The position numbers and the translations under genes were made by a program. The notes below the pieces were generated by a model. That model saw only the letters and a list, made by a program, of their open reading frames with translations, searched no databases and was not told where the DNA came from. A DNA stretch of 64,000 nucleotides, from contig OZ022589.1 of NCBI GenBank assembly GCA_963669155.1, forward strand, positions 15,284,272 to 15,348,271, read 5' to 3'. The stretch is from Arbacia lixula. Taxonomy: Eukaryota > Echinodermata > Echinoidea > Arbacioida > Arbaciidae. Below are positions 1-12,700 of this stretch, piece after piece (the first letter of the stretch is position 1; every line of letters starts with the position of its first letter).

Positions 1-265
1 GGGCTGGACACTTATATAGTACACAAGACAATAGATGGACCAAGAAACTCACAGAATGGCAACCAAGAACAGCCAAGCGAAGAAGGGGGGGACAAAACAG
101 AAGGTGGAGAGACGAAATGTCATCATACACAAACACAGAAACATGGAAAGAATGATGGCAATAGAAGCAAATGAAAACTGATTGAGGAGGGCTTTATCCA
201 ACAATGGTTGAACAATGCCTGATAATGATGATGATGATGATGAAGATGATGATGATGATGATGAT
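1..265 (+). mobile_element. 3' end of a non-LTR retrotransposon with (GAT)n tail
   Basis: One frame from about position 29 reads RWTKKLTEWQP, then a basic stretch and RRWRDEM followed by TWKE. This resembles the extreme C-terminus of ORF2 endonuclease/reverse transcriptase proteins of RTE- or L2-like elements (basic R-x-x-G stretch, then RWxD[DE]). The frame is then broken by stops, and the copy ends in (GAT)n at 221-265, the usual simple-repeat tail of such elements. Only the last part of the element is in the window. The clade is uncertain. Confidence 0.55.
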
Positions 266-1419
266 TTTCAACAAGCTAGTAAATATGGCCACTATACAGG
301 GCAGGACATAATGACCATCCTAGTAAAAGGAAACACGGAATACACTAGACGATTACCATAATATAGTAAAAACTTCATATTAGTGAATAATATTCATGAG
401 TAATTGAGAACAAATAGTAAGCAGTCCAAACGTATAGGCACGTATTTAACCAATATCCTACTCAAGTAATGTTTTACGCGATGACCATGATATAATTGCA
501 CTTAATACGAAAAAATACAACTTAAAAGAAAAATTACAGTTTCATAGCACCATCTTAATTGTTCACGACCCAATATGGGGGTAGGAGAAAAAACGGAGAG
601 AAAGGACACAAATAAAGAGATTAATGCAAATCAATTCCAATCTATATGTTATCACAATAAAAAAACAATACTTTCTTTGTCTGTTTTCAGTGTTTGTCTA
701 AAGGTTATTGTTGCATACATTACCTATCATCAAGAAACTGCGATATCAAATTTCATAACCCATGCGAGATGAGATATCCTTAGATCAGATCAAAGGTTTA
801 TTACAGTTTGTTGAACTCTAACAGAATGACGGTCGTACACGAGAAGAAACGGGTTAATCCCCTTTAACGCGTCACTTAGCTCTACCAGCAAGATAAGTCG
901 CCTACGTTTGTTTTCACGACGGGCAATCCAGGAATAGTTTTCTTGGAATTATGATCAGTCCCATGTCGAACGACATATTTAGATGAAATGATTCATGTAG
1001 ACGGGCTTCCAATGTATCATCCGACATACTGTTCATCTCCGCCCATCTTTCAAATATACTTTACCCTTTGTGTCATACCCAACTAAGATCTTGTGGGTTG
1101 TTTGTGATAGAGCGCACCAACAATGGTATAGAGTTGATATGCGCATGTCTTCCTCATGCAGCTAAGAGTTAAATGTCGGTAGTAATCGTCAGTTTTTACA
1201 TGATATAGGATTGTTTGATAAATACTAAATTTGATCTTCTCTATATTCCTGTTGTCTCGAAACGGATGTCAATATGATACGCCTTTCTGACTTAAGGACG
1301 CCACAGCCAAATGATGTAAACAATCGCATACACACATATTATACGCCTACAAACGCATGTGCACACACGCATACACACTATCACATATATATAGAGAGAG
1401 ACGAACAGAGACATAAAAG

Positions 1420-1498
1420 GTGTACACGCACACACGTACACACGCACACACACGCACACACATACCCACACACACACACGCACACGCACACACACGCA
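1420..1498. repeat. (CA)n microsatellite
   Basis: Imperfect CA/CG-interrupted CA repeat. The Thr/His-rich readings across it are composition artefacts. Confidence 0.9.
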
Positions 1499-1713
1499 CC
1501 TCTACGTCATTTAAATTTACCGAAATGTCGTGCTTTAAAGTTCCTGATTATTGCGACATACAATGTTCTCTGTTTTCGCGAAAGTGTTTACATTGGTCAA
1601 ACAAATGCAGGATTGCAGTCGCCAACCTCCTGATCACTGTCCATAGGCCGACGTGAAAGGCGACCTTTAATTTCCTCGGCTCTAATCATGTTTTTTCATG
1701 AGCCGCACCGAAA

Positions 1714-2141
1714 TTAAAGGGAAAACCCTAAAGTTAAGTTTTATAAAAGCAAAATCCTTAAAGATATAACATTTTATTTTGTAAAATCATTTGCAAGATG
1801 CTCTTCCATACGCTGTGTGATGTATGATTTAAAGAATTCATTTTTTTTCTATTTTTTATGAAATGATATTTCTTTTCCATAGAGGTAGTGTGTACCAAAA
1901 TGTGCGTAATGATATATTAAATTAACAGGTAAAATTGTACATATATTATTTTGAGGGAATGAATAAAAAAATAGTACTCAGCATGTGGGAGAGCATCTTG
2001 CACGTGACGTCACAAACTTCAGATAATCTTTCACTTCGTATCTTTTAACAGAATTTCGTCAAACCCTCACTGATATATTTATTTCATGTTTCTGTGTGTT
2101 TCTTTAAACCAACTTAACGGCAGGGTGGACTTTCCCTTTAA
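1714..2141. mobile_element. TTAA-flanked MITE-like element, CRE/E-box family, copy A (diverged)
   Basis: It begins TTAAAGGGAAAACCCT and ends GGTGGACTTTCCCTTTAA, giving inverted ends with TTAA at both borders. Internally it contains CACGTGACGTCAC at 2001-2013, preceded by a CATGTGGGAGAGCATCTTG block shared with the other copies. It has no coding capacity. TTAA target sites are typical of piggyBac and Kolobok transposons; assignment to either is inference. Confidence 0.6.
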
Positions 2142-3910
2142 AGAAATTAAATTAACAGTAAATAAAACGAAATAATACGTTATGTCAGAACTCATTATGT
2201 GAATACTAACTTCATGAATTCACGACAGCGGGGAGGGTTGAATACTGGGCAAAATAACAACAAATATACTCAAGGATGGCGATAGCACGTCTAATAAAGT
2301 TTGTTTAACTGAAAATAGCCAGTCCTTATATGATAATGATGATGGATGTAATCATTGATTTCTTTGGACGTAATTACGCTTGGCTTCAAGGCAGTTCCTT
2401 CTCGACCTGATTTATGGCCGTTAACTTTTGACTCTTACTGCGTACGTCTTGTCATTAATGTATCATTTATGCCTCACATGTCTCGATTTAGATATATCAT
2501 CCAGATGAAATAAACAATAAAAATGATACATTTAGTACGAAATATATCAGGATTGCCAGGCTACAACTTTTCTTTGTCTAATTATGCCGTCGTTTTAGTC
2601 GTTCTAGCGTCATCGTGATCGTTTATCACATGGATGTGCGCTAAATGGAAAACACCCTTGATATTGACGTTCTAAATTATAAATTTGCTGGGATTTAGAC
2701 AAAACTTGTATTTCGGTGTTGATTTCGCAGATGCTTCTTCTTCGGCGGATTGTATAAATTCAGGTTTTTTTTTTCACTTTAGGTATTACTGCACGATGAC
2801 GCGCAACTCTAATCTACCCACTCGAATATACCCTCGTTATTTCTGTCAGATTGCATATTCGTTCTGATATTCCCACCTGAAAGTCTCCTGTGTAATCCCT
2901 CTTAAAACCGTTGTTTACTTTAGTTGTTGACGCAAATTTAAATTTATATTTTTTTTCCTTCAATTACTGGCTCACACCCTTTGCTAATCCTTTACCATTT
3001 ATCCCCTGCAAAGATTTTCTTATTCTGTTGACGTATTTATCTCGTCACTGAATTATTTCTTCGTCCTAGATTAAGAGCAACCGTGATAATCCAGGAACTA
3101 AAATTAGCAGACCGCAGAGGGCGTTTATTGAATTAATTTCCGTACTTCCATTCCACCCCCACAAAATATATTGACCCATAAAATTTTACCTCGAGTACAT
3201 GATGATTATGAATAGTTTTAATAAGACACATGCTTACATCGCTCATTGTTATCATTGGATTTGTACGTAGGTTATTGAAATGTGAAACGTACTATTTTTA
3301 CGGGTTACATGGTATCTATCTAAGTGCCATATCCGGAGAGGTAGGCGATCATGGAGTGCCACAAATCTTTGTTTCTAGCTGTTTTAACCAACTCCACCTC
3401 CCGTTGACCGGCACCTCTCTCTGTAATTCATGCATTCAGACTGGTCATCCAATTCATTCGTCTCTTTCCTCTACCCCTCTTTCCCTCTATCTTTCCTGTC
3501 AATGCCAAATTTTCAAGACCGTCCCTTGAATACACGGTTATCGAGTCACTATCAACATGACCAAGCTTTTTAATGTCTTTACGGTTATTCTATGTTTTTA
3601 AAGAAAACACGTTATCGCAATTTTTGCGACCAAATATGTTCTTCCAATGCCGCTTTTCAAGAGTTTTGCCAGATCATTCGTTTAAAAATAACTTATGTCT
3701 ATGGGACGTGTATTTTGTGACGGCTGCGTTCTTACAGAGGCGTCGCGTAGTTAACGGGCAGTTTGCCATTCATCATTCAAATAATTCAATAAAGACATTT
3801 GGCCGCAATAGACTAACCACTAAACGAAGTACCACCTTTTTGCCTTTTGCCATATTAACAATGTTTCTCCGCCCCGTCTTTGTTTTTTATATTTCTGTTC
3901 GAATATCCAG

Positions 3911-4024
3911 GTCTATTTTGCCCAGCTGAATATGACCTTATTCTCTGTTGGCCGCCGACGAAAGCAGGGGAAACGACGTACCTACAATGCCCGGCACTCG
4001 CTGACATATACCAGACGACGATGG
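3911..4024 (+). CDS. Receptor exon: hormone-receptor domain, part 1
   Basis: 114 nt starting with two bases of a split codon and ending with one base. It encodes LFCPAEYDLILCWPPTKAG followed by a CPAL stretch: the conserved Asp, Cys-Trp-Pro and Ala-Gly of the class B1 extracellular domain. Acceptor is ATCCAG and donor is GTAAGT. The preceding exon, which should carry the first cysteine and the signal peptide, was not found. Confidence 0.9.
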
Positions 4025-4755
4025 GTAAGTAAAAAAACAAACTATCCCGTGTCTGTTGTTGTGTTAAGAGAAATGATACCTTGATGATATGTTGAATTAA
4101 GTAAAAAATAGAACATTAAGTTAAGAAGATTTGCAGAAGATTTAATAACAGATCAACACATTCTCAAGAAGCTATCTGTGTCTTAAAGATTGTTTGATTT
4201 ATATGTTTTCAGTTTCAATTCCAAAACATCGAATCATAATAAATTTTCATATACAAGGCGATTTGCTAATCAGTTCATGATTCTTGTATTGTTGAATATA
4301 AATGGAACAAAACTGGACTAAATATGAATAAAGTCACCAGCAATATAAATTGTGTTTGTTCTTTAAATCTACCATTCCCAATGTTTAAATATATTCACTT
4401 GCTTTATACACGTACAGTAAACGTAATGTACATTTCTCCATCTTAATGATAGTGAATTTAATTCGTAGGAACATGATCGTCTGTGTTTGCATAATAAATC
4501 ATTGTTACATAATGATATATTGCCTGGTAACAATTTGCTGTTCAATCTTTGGCCTTGCAGCGTTCAGAGAATGTACCGTAAATGGAACGTGGAATAACTC
4601 AATTTCGGCAGAAGAAATGTACTTGAGTGGCAAATACTGCAGATGTCCTCATTGTAACGTAAGTAGGAGAAGTAGATGTATTATTAGTATTATCATTATT
4701 AGTAACATTAATAGTAGTAGTAGTAGTAGTAGTAGCAGTAGAAGTAGTAGTAGTA

Positions 4756-4818
<63 letters not shown>

Positions 4819-5050
4819 CTAGTAGTAGTAGTAGTAGTGGGGCAGTATGAGTAGTAGTTGAAATAGAAGTAGTAGAAGTAGAAGTAGTAGTAAGAGAAGT
4901 AGTAGGAGCAGCAGCCAATGGCAACAGTAGTGGTAAAAGAAAAGTAACAGTACTAGTAGCACTAATAGTAGTAGCGGCAACAGTATTAATGAAAAGAAGT
5001 AGTGGTAGTAGTAGTAGTAGTAGTAGTAGCAGTAATAGTAGTAGTAGTAA

Positions 5051-5096
<46 letters not shown>

Positions 5097-6662
5097 TGTA
5101 GTAGTAGTAGAAGTAGTAGTAGTAGCAGTAGTAGTAGTAATAGTTGTAGTAGTAGTAGTAGTTAACATATATCTAGTATTATGTCTACATGACCACTAGA
5201 AATGGTAGCAGCTGTTGTATAAGTACAGGGGAAGGAGAGGGATGGAGAGAAGGACGATGAAGAGGAGGAGGAGGACGAAGCGAATACGGATAGAGAGAAG
5301 GAGAGCATAGGATTGATCAGTATGGTTTTTGATGAGATGAAATATATTTTGTTATCTTTGAGTTCTTTTCGTTTTCCTCACAGATAATTTTCGCAATCAA
5401 CTCGTTTGGATCTGGATTATCAGCATTAGCTTGCATTGTAGCTTTCCTTATTTTCCTGTTCAGCAGGTAAGTCGATTAGGCCATTGATTACGAAAGAAAC
5501 ATGAAGCCTTTTTAATATAAAAGTTACGTCATTTCTCAGATGGGCTGTGATAATTGCATCTTAATGACCTGTGTTCGTCATTATCTACATTCACGACTGT
5601 CAAAATTACACTTGTTGTGTAACCGAGAGGGAGTTTAAACATAGAATATTATGTCATGGTATGTGGACATATTTTTGCATCACTGAAGCGAATCTTAACC
5701 TGACGCTAATATTCTTATCCGACATAGTCGAGCAATAAGTATTAAGTTGATATGTCATGCATTGAGATTTTGACGTAGTCGAGCAATAAGTATTAAGTTG
5801 ATATGTCATGCATTGAGATTTTGACGAACACAGTTCAGTTCTATTTGTTTTCTATCTGTGAATCGGATGATATAATGTAGGAGTAAAGGCCAACGCAAGC
5901 GACACGATCCGATCAGTCGTGCGAATCTGCGCCTGGCTGAATCATAGAAGCCCGGTCATGTGATTTGTACCAGAAGGTGACGTCACATGCCGAGTCGTGG
6001 GCCCTTGCCACTGCAGAATCGTGGCCCAGTCGAGTCGTGTGCGGTGGTCTTCACTTATTGGCGTTGGTATCCCCTTCCAGCCACTTCGCAGGAGAGCAAT
6101 ATGTATTTGCCGATTCCTTACTCGGTATTTCCCGTTCTTCTATGAGTCAAGGACTGAATTGGTTTGTCCCTTAGGTTTTGTGATTTGCGCCTTCGCCTTC
6201 GCTTCCCTTTTCACACTAATCGTGCTAAAGCCGTTGGCGTGTTTGTTGACTGGTCCTGACACTTTACTGTAAGTCCGATCGTTGAACCCAATTTGAAGTA
6301 TGTGCTGGTTACATAACCCATAACGTGCCACTGGTGGATTTGTTTCACTTTCAAGATATAGAAATCACAGAGAGCAGCATTTTATCCAGCACAAAAAGGT
6401 TCACTGAAAAAAATAATGATAGCGGCTAGATTTCAACTATGTATAGCGATCGTGCGTGTAACGTTTTGGGAAAATACGTGTGTGCGCGTGTAGAGTTATA
6501 TACATTTCTTAAGATTTTTTTTTTCTCAGATGGTTTGCATTTATGCTTTAATTGTTTATGATTAATTGTGTTTTTGCTCAGGGGTTATCTTGTGGTTCTT
6601 ATTTAGTCTCTCTCGCTTTCTCTCTCTCTCTCCTTCTCTCTCTCTCTCTTTTTTCTCTCTCT

Positions 6663-6704
<42 letters not shown>

Positions 6705-9700
6705 CTCGCTCTCTCTCTCCCTCTCCCTCTCTTACTTCCCTTATTATCGCTATCTTATATTTTCACATCTCTTGAAATTGCATATGGACTAATTGAGTAT
6801 TATGCGTGATACAGTGATCGAACGTTGTTGCCACCATCTTTCCCTGCACTTACCTTCACTGTGAAAACAACAACAATATCCTTAACATCATTTGAAGTGT
6901 AAGTCAAGGAAGTGTGTTCTATGAAATTGCATTTATTTGTAACATACACATTTGTCAACAAATACAGTGCATGCATTTTCCAGGCACAAAATAACAAGTT
7001 TCAATATGTTTTCCAACAGCTCACAATATGTGAGTAACATACATTACAGTATGAAGTATATTCCCACGTATCTCATCTGCATATGCCCACAATCACGCCA
7101 AATGACCCGTAGCAATTTGAAATTATATTTTTCCGTAAAGAGAACAGAAGGTGAAGGGTAGAGGTGTTAACCCTTAGAATGCTAGAAAAACTTCTCCTAT
7201 ATGTAATGTGTGTATGTGTTGTATGTGTGTCAAAATGCGTTAGTGGCACAAACGAAAAGGAGTTAAAGTTGGACGCTTTGCAATAATGAGCGGTGGCTTG
7301 GCCTTATCCAATTACTCACTGGTCGCGCTTACTCACAGCATGTGGGGCAGTGGCACGCTGGCATGATACTACGATTGGGTTCTGACCCGGAATTTAGTCT
7401 TAATTGTGTTATAATGACGGAGAAAATGATGGACGGTTCGGTGGAAACGATATCAAGAGTCAGACATGCGCACGCGCATCAGGTTTCCGCCCTCGCTCGT
7501 GTATCTTAAACACACCTCTGACTTGCCGCCTCTGATAATAAGAGCTGAATCATATTTCATCGGGGATCCATGTCTTCTAGCAGCTAGTCTCAATGTAAAT
7601 TCTCCAGTTTGAAGCTGATGTCGGAAACTGAGCAGAATAAGCTAATGAACCGAGTGCGGCTCGAATCTCGTCAATTTGTATCAAATGCAAATTATACATT
7701 CGCTAGAAATGGGCTTGCCAATGCCTCCTATCGCCAGTAATTTCTCCATTTATCGACGTGATATTCACCCGTTGGTTCTCATTAAAGCACAGACGCGCGG
7801 AACATGGGTTGGGTGGGCTAAATATACCCGCGTTACTGGCCGCTGGTGCTGGTCTAAAAATGGAAATCGTTGCAAATAGGCTAATGCTTTCTTTTTTTTT
7901 TTTTTAAGAAAGGCTTTCAATGAAGTAAATAATGCAAAATCACTATACGAAGCCTGGCTTTTAGGTTGGTAGATATCTCTAGTCTCAGCGATCACGTTGA
8001 TACCTTCGGGTCCAGTCCTGGCTAGACTCGTGATCTTCTTATTTCGAGCGGTATCATAACGAGAGATGCACTAGTCTCTGACATTCAGACCCTTTTGCTG
8101 TAGAGATTGGATTATGAATGTCCCACAGCGTGGAGACTGGGCTTATGATCTCATCACGACGGCTTTGCCTTAATTGCCGTAAGAAGGTGGAACGACAAAC
8201 GTCGAGAAATACGTAACCATGGTAACGTTGCACAAGACAAAATGACCCCTGTATGGATAGCCTGGTGTCCAGGCTGTTTGATTTTTTGGATCCTAACTAA
8301 AAAATAGCGTCTGCTATCTTAAGACTAGTCACTTTATCAGTCTCCTCTCTTCTCAGAGAAAATAAAAGAGAAAACAAGAACGATTAGTCAAATGTAGTCA
8401 GACACCTCTATTGAATATTTTTGATTAATATTGTCGGACAGCCTGGAAACTAGACTAATGGGATAGTTCACCCTGAAATGAGTTTTGTTTCGATAATAAG
8501 AGACACGTGAAAGAAACATATTATTGAAGGTTTGACGAAAGTCGGTCAAAGGAAATGTGTTGTGTACAATTTTGGGGGGAAATGACCATTTTCTAAAAAG
8601 GATATTTAACATTTCATCTGTGCGTTTGATATATCATTAGACACATGTTTTTACAGAATGTATTCCTTCATCAAAGAAAATAAAAAAGACAATTTATGAA
8701 AAAAAGTAGTACACAACATATGGGACAACACCTCGCACGTGACGTCACAAAATCAAACCTTCACTGATATGTTCCTCTCCTGTGTCTCATTTTATTGAAA
8801 CCAAAATGATTTCAGGGTGAACTATCCCTTAAAGGGTTGTACTATTGTTATTGACACCAATGTTGTACCTTCTACTTACGTATCTTCGCAGGAGACTGTG
8901 GTGTCGTAGGAACCACATTCATTGGCATCTCATCTCCTCATTCATTCTCAACTACTTTGTGTATTTCATCGCCCTTGGCATACGAGAGACCGGTGATGCG
9001 GCGACGTCAAACATCAGAGTAAGAATCTTATCGTTTCTCCTAAAATATTCCTCAATTTCAAATACAATTTACTGCGAAATGCCTCTCTCTCTGCGCCGTA
9101 TTGACTCGATTTAGGCACTCGGGCAGTAGTAATACAGAGAAATCGCTATAGGGTCGTATTTTTGTTTGTCACAACATAACGTTACCAACAGATAAGTATA
9201 GTTGCTAAGAATATTGTTATCATTACTTCAAGATAGGAATGATTACAAGTGAGTGATAAAAATACAGATAATAAGTACGTCTTTCTTAGTAGCAGTGTCC
9301 GTTTTTTTTTTTTTTTACATAAATGTATTAGTTAAAATACAACACAGTAGACGCATAGATAGATTGATTATTGTATGTGTAGATGCACGCATGCACGATG
9401 GGATGGAAGGATCGATGGATAGGAGGATAGATAGAAAGATTGATTATCAAATCAGATTGTTGAATGATTGCAATGAAAATCATTGTTTTATTCATAATTT
9501 GTGTTACAAGTAATAATATCAGGAATGATTCCTAATTTCATTGTGCATGCAAATTATTTATTTTGTTTTAAAATAAATAAAAACATAAATAATTAGTAGT
9601 GCACGATACTATTATTTTTGATAGGCATATTTGTGTTTGTAATAGTAAAAGTGATATTAGCGCTGTCATTGAAACAATTCATATTAATTATCAATTAATA

Positions 9701-12700
9701 TTATTAACTAATATTAATTGGTATAGTAGCTTGCTTGGACGTTCAGCTGATTAATTCTTCTCTGCCAGACTACATACTGCCTCATTGGAATGGTCACTAC
9801 TTCCAGTGCAGTAAAAACATATTTCTAATGATGCATCGAATGCAAAGGTAAAATGATACATATCTTTTTGAGAAAATGCATATTTTCGAGAAAAAAAAAA
9901 TTGTACACAACACCTCGCACGTGACGTCACAAAATAAAAACTTTCAAAGATCATAACTTTCTTATCCTCTCACGGATTTTCATCAACCATTCAATAATAT
10001 GTTTCTTTTATGTGTCTTTTTTATTGACTTCAAAATAATTGCAGGGTGAACTATCTCTTTAATTGATTGATTTGCAGGTTGATTTATCTAATAATATTAT
10101 TTTACCCCCTAGTGGCTGGAGAGGGTGCAAGATGTGCTGTACTACTACGCACTGATGACAAACTATTTCTGGATGCTCGTAGAGGGCCTGTATCTACACA
10201 CTCTGGTCGTGTTCGCACTCAGAGTGGACGCGAACCGAATCAGCTTCCTACTATACGTTCTCATTGGCTGGAGTAAGTATGACCTCATCGATGACATCTT
10301 AGAAAAAAAAAATACCCTAATGACCATATCATAGCTGAATCTGATTAGGAGGGAAAAATATGTTGATGGTTTATGTTGGAGATTTGAAAAAAAAAGCAAA
10401 CAAACAGAAAACCAGGCTGTGATATAAATTTTTTCATCGACTTTGATATTCAAGCTGTTTTCAGAATCCAACCCAATATAAAACCTCGTATTTTTGACAA
10501 ACATATACATTTTAAAGTATTATATATGTTAGTCCATATGATGTAATGCATTCCGAAACTACATATTTTTTTATAACACCACTGGCAAACAGGCGTTGAC
10601 AATGTGAGAAGGGATCGAACTTTCATGTACCATAACGTCTTTATTGAATGATTGTGCTAAATCTGACAAAAAGATTTGCTCCTTTTGAAATCAACTTATT
10701 TATTAAGTTTATCATCTGCTAGTCACATTGTTTATTTCGTGTTATGTAACTCTAGCACTATCGTACCTTACCATCGTTTGTAACTTCCACGACAACATTT
10801 TTAATACCCATAACTGAATGTATGTTGTAGTAATTTGGTGATGTATACAACATGGCCCACACGCGGTTTCGGAATCTAAAGCACATTAGTAATTACCGTA
10901 GTAGTATTATCTGGTCAGCATACCTTTTCCAAGTTCATGTTTGATATTTGAAAGAGCATTTTGACGAGTCTGATATGACTTCCAATTGCGGAAGACAGTA
11001 GAAAAAGAAGAGGAAAGGGAACGATGAAAAGGATATTAAGATGAAGAGGAAGATGGAGAAAGTTTCAACAAAGAAGAGGACGAACAAAGAATAGAAGAAT
11101 AAAATGACAACCCTAATTAAGTATAAGAACAATGATAAAAACAAAAATAAAAAATCGCAACTGAAAGAAAAAAACAGTAAATACAAGTTTTTCGTCAGAA
11201 GCCTGTTCTGTTATTTGAAATAGATGGCGCTCTTTCAAAATGGGTGCGCTGGAAACTGCGTCTTTCGAGAGATCCTGCATAGATACACTTGTACAAAACA
11301 AGATTAAATCTGTTCAACTGGACTTACTATTTTGGGAGTAGAACAGTTTCACAACCCATCAAGGCTGCTTCGTCAGGTAGACTGGCTTGAAGCTGTTCTA
11401 CTTCCAAAATAGTAAGTCCAGTTGATAAGATTCAATCTTGTTTTGTATGGCAAGTTGTTTTAATGGAAAATAAATTGAACTGAACTGAACATTATATCTG
11501 TTGTAAATCCGTGTAAGGTGAAAACTATTTATCAAGTACGGGATCATTATAAAGTTCCATTTTTTTGTTTTTAATTACATTCTTTCAGTTTTACCGGCCG
11601 TCTTCGTTTCAGTGTGGGCCATCGTGTCTCATCTCACGAGTGGGTGAGTTCATTAAATGTTTGCAGGTCCAACTTTTTCGTCACGGTATGATCTCCCTAA
11701 ACTTTCAGATGCAAAGCCTTAATCTTGTCAATGTATTTCTTGTTCACTATGAAGTTTAAATGTGTTTGATTGTGTTATAATCTAATTGCAGGGTAGCCTT
11801 TCAACAAACATCATGAAAGTTGACATGTATAGGCAGTATACCTAAACGATATTATGCATAACATTGTACAGACAAAGCGTTGCAAAACCTTTCAGGAAGA
11901 GCAAAAAATTATAACTGTTTACGTTCAAAGCAAATAGGTTCAGTGGCATTGCTATTACGACGGTGATGAAGAGAGGAGAACGGTGTAATGCAAAAACAAT
12001 ATGAACAGCATATACGATAACAATGAGTTATAATGAATGAATAAATGAGCGAATGAATGAATGCATAAATGAATGAATGAATGAATGAATGAATACATGA
12101 ATAAATCAATACATGAATATGCCTAAAGATAAGCAGTTTACTATTATGATTGGTCATTGTGTTAATCTCTTTAGAACGCATTTGTTCTTATTCGAAAATA
12201 TATTTGACGTGTTTTCTTTTTCTTTTTGTTCCTTTGTGTACTTTTTCTTGTTTCCTTTTCTGCAGAGAATTCGCGAACTCTCTTTCAGAAAATGGGAGCG
12301 TCCAAGATTACGTTTGTGTGATAGGACCTATTGGAGTAGCTTTAGTTGTGAGTATACCGTTGACGTAACAAGTACGTTACTTTCTGTCCAATGACAAATA
12401 TACAATCTTTGTTAAATATTTTGAATATAACTCGTTTTAGAAAGGTATTATCTTTGTTGATTATTTATTCGAAACTACGGCTAAAATTGTTGATTCGGTG
12501 AAATACAGTATACAACCTGAAATATTTATGTAATGTTAGTTTGTTAGTGACATGGAGGACTTAACCATCAGATTTTGCTAAATCAATATGATTTGTACAT
12601 GCACTGTTTGTTTGTTTGTTTACTTTGTTCCCGACCAATCAGCAAAGCGAATTGAATATGTCGTATATGTGAAGCATATTGTTGAAAGTATAATATTTAG

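Larger units (their letters stand above)
266..3910. other. No coding exon recognised; 5' flank or intron of the receptor gene
   Basis: AT-rich sequence before the first recognisable receptor exon. It should be upstream intron if the missing signal-peptide and first hormone-domain exons lie further 5'. I looked for an exon ending in splice phase 1 with a cysteine-bearing or signal-peptide reading and found none that I could defend. It holds a CA microsatellite and one TTAA-flanked MITE-like copy, listed separately. Confidence 0.5.

Noticed and set aside
3230..3343. ATG frame MLTSLIVIIGFVRRLL as a possible receptor signal peptide
   Set aside because: Hydrophobic start, but no donor in the required phase 1 and no first hormone-domain cysteine pattern.
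4446..5199. Long poly-Ser, poly-Leu, poly-Val and poly-Thr open frames
   Set aside because: They are translations of the (AGT)n arrays. Only the 98-nt receptor exon inside the first frame is supported.
11340..11400. Hammerhead ribozyme-like core in the fold-back centre
   Set aside because: CTGACGA and GAAA are present, but stem II fits only with extra unpaired bases, and I could not place stems I and III.
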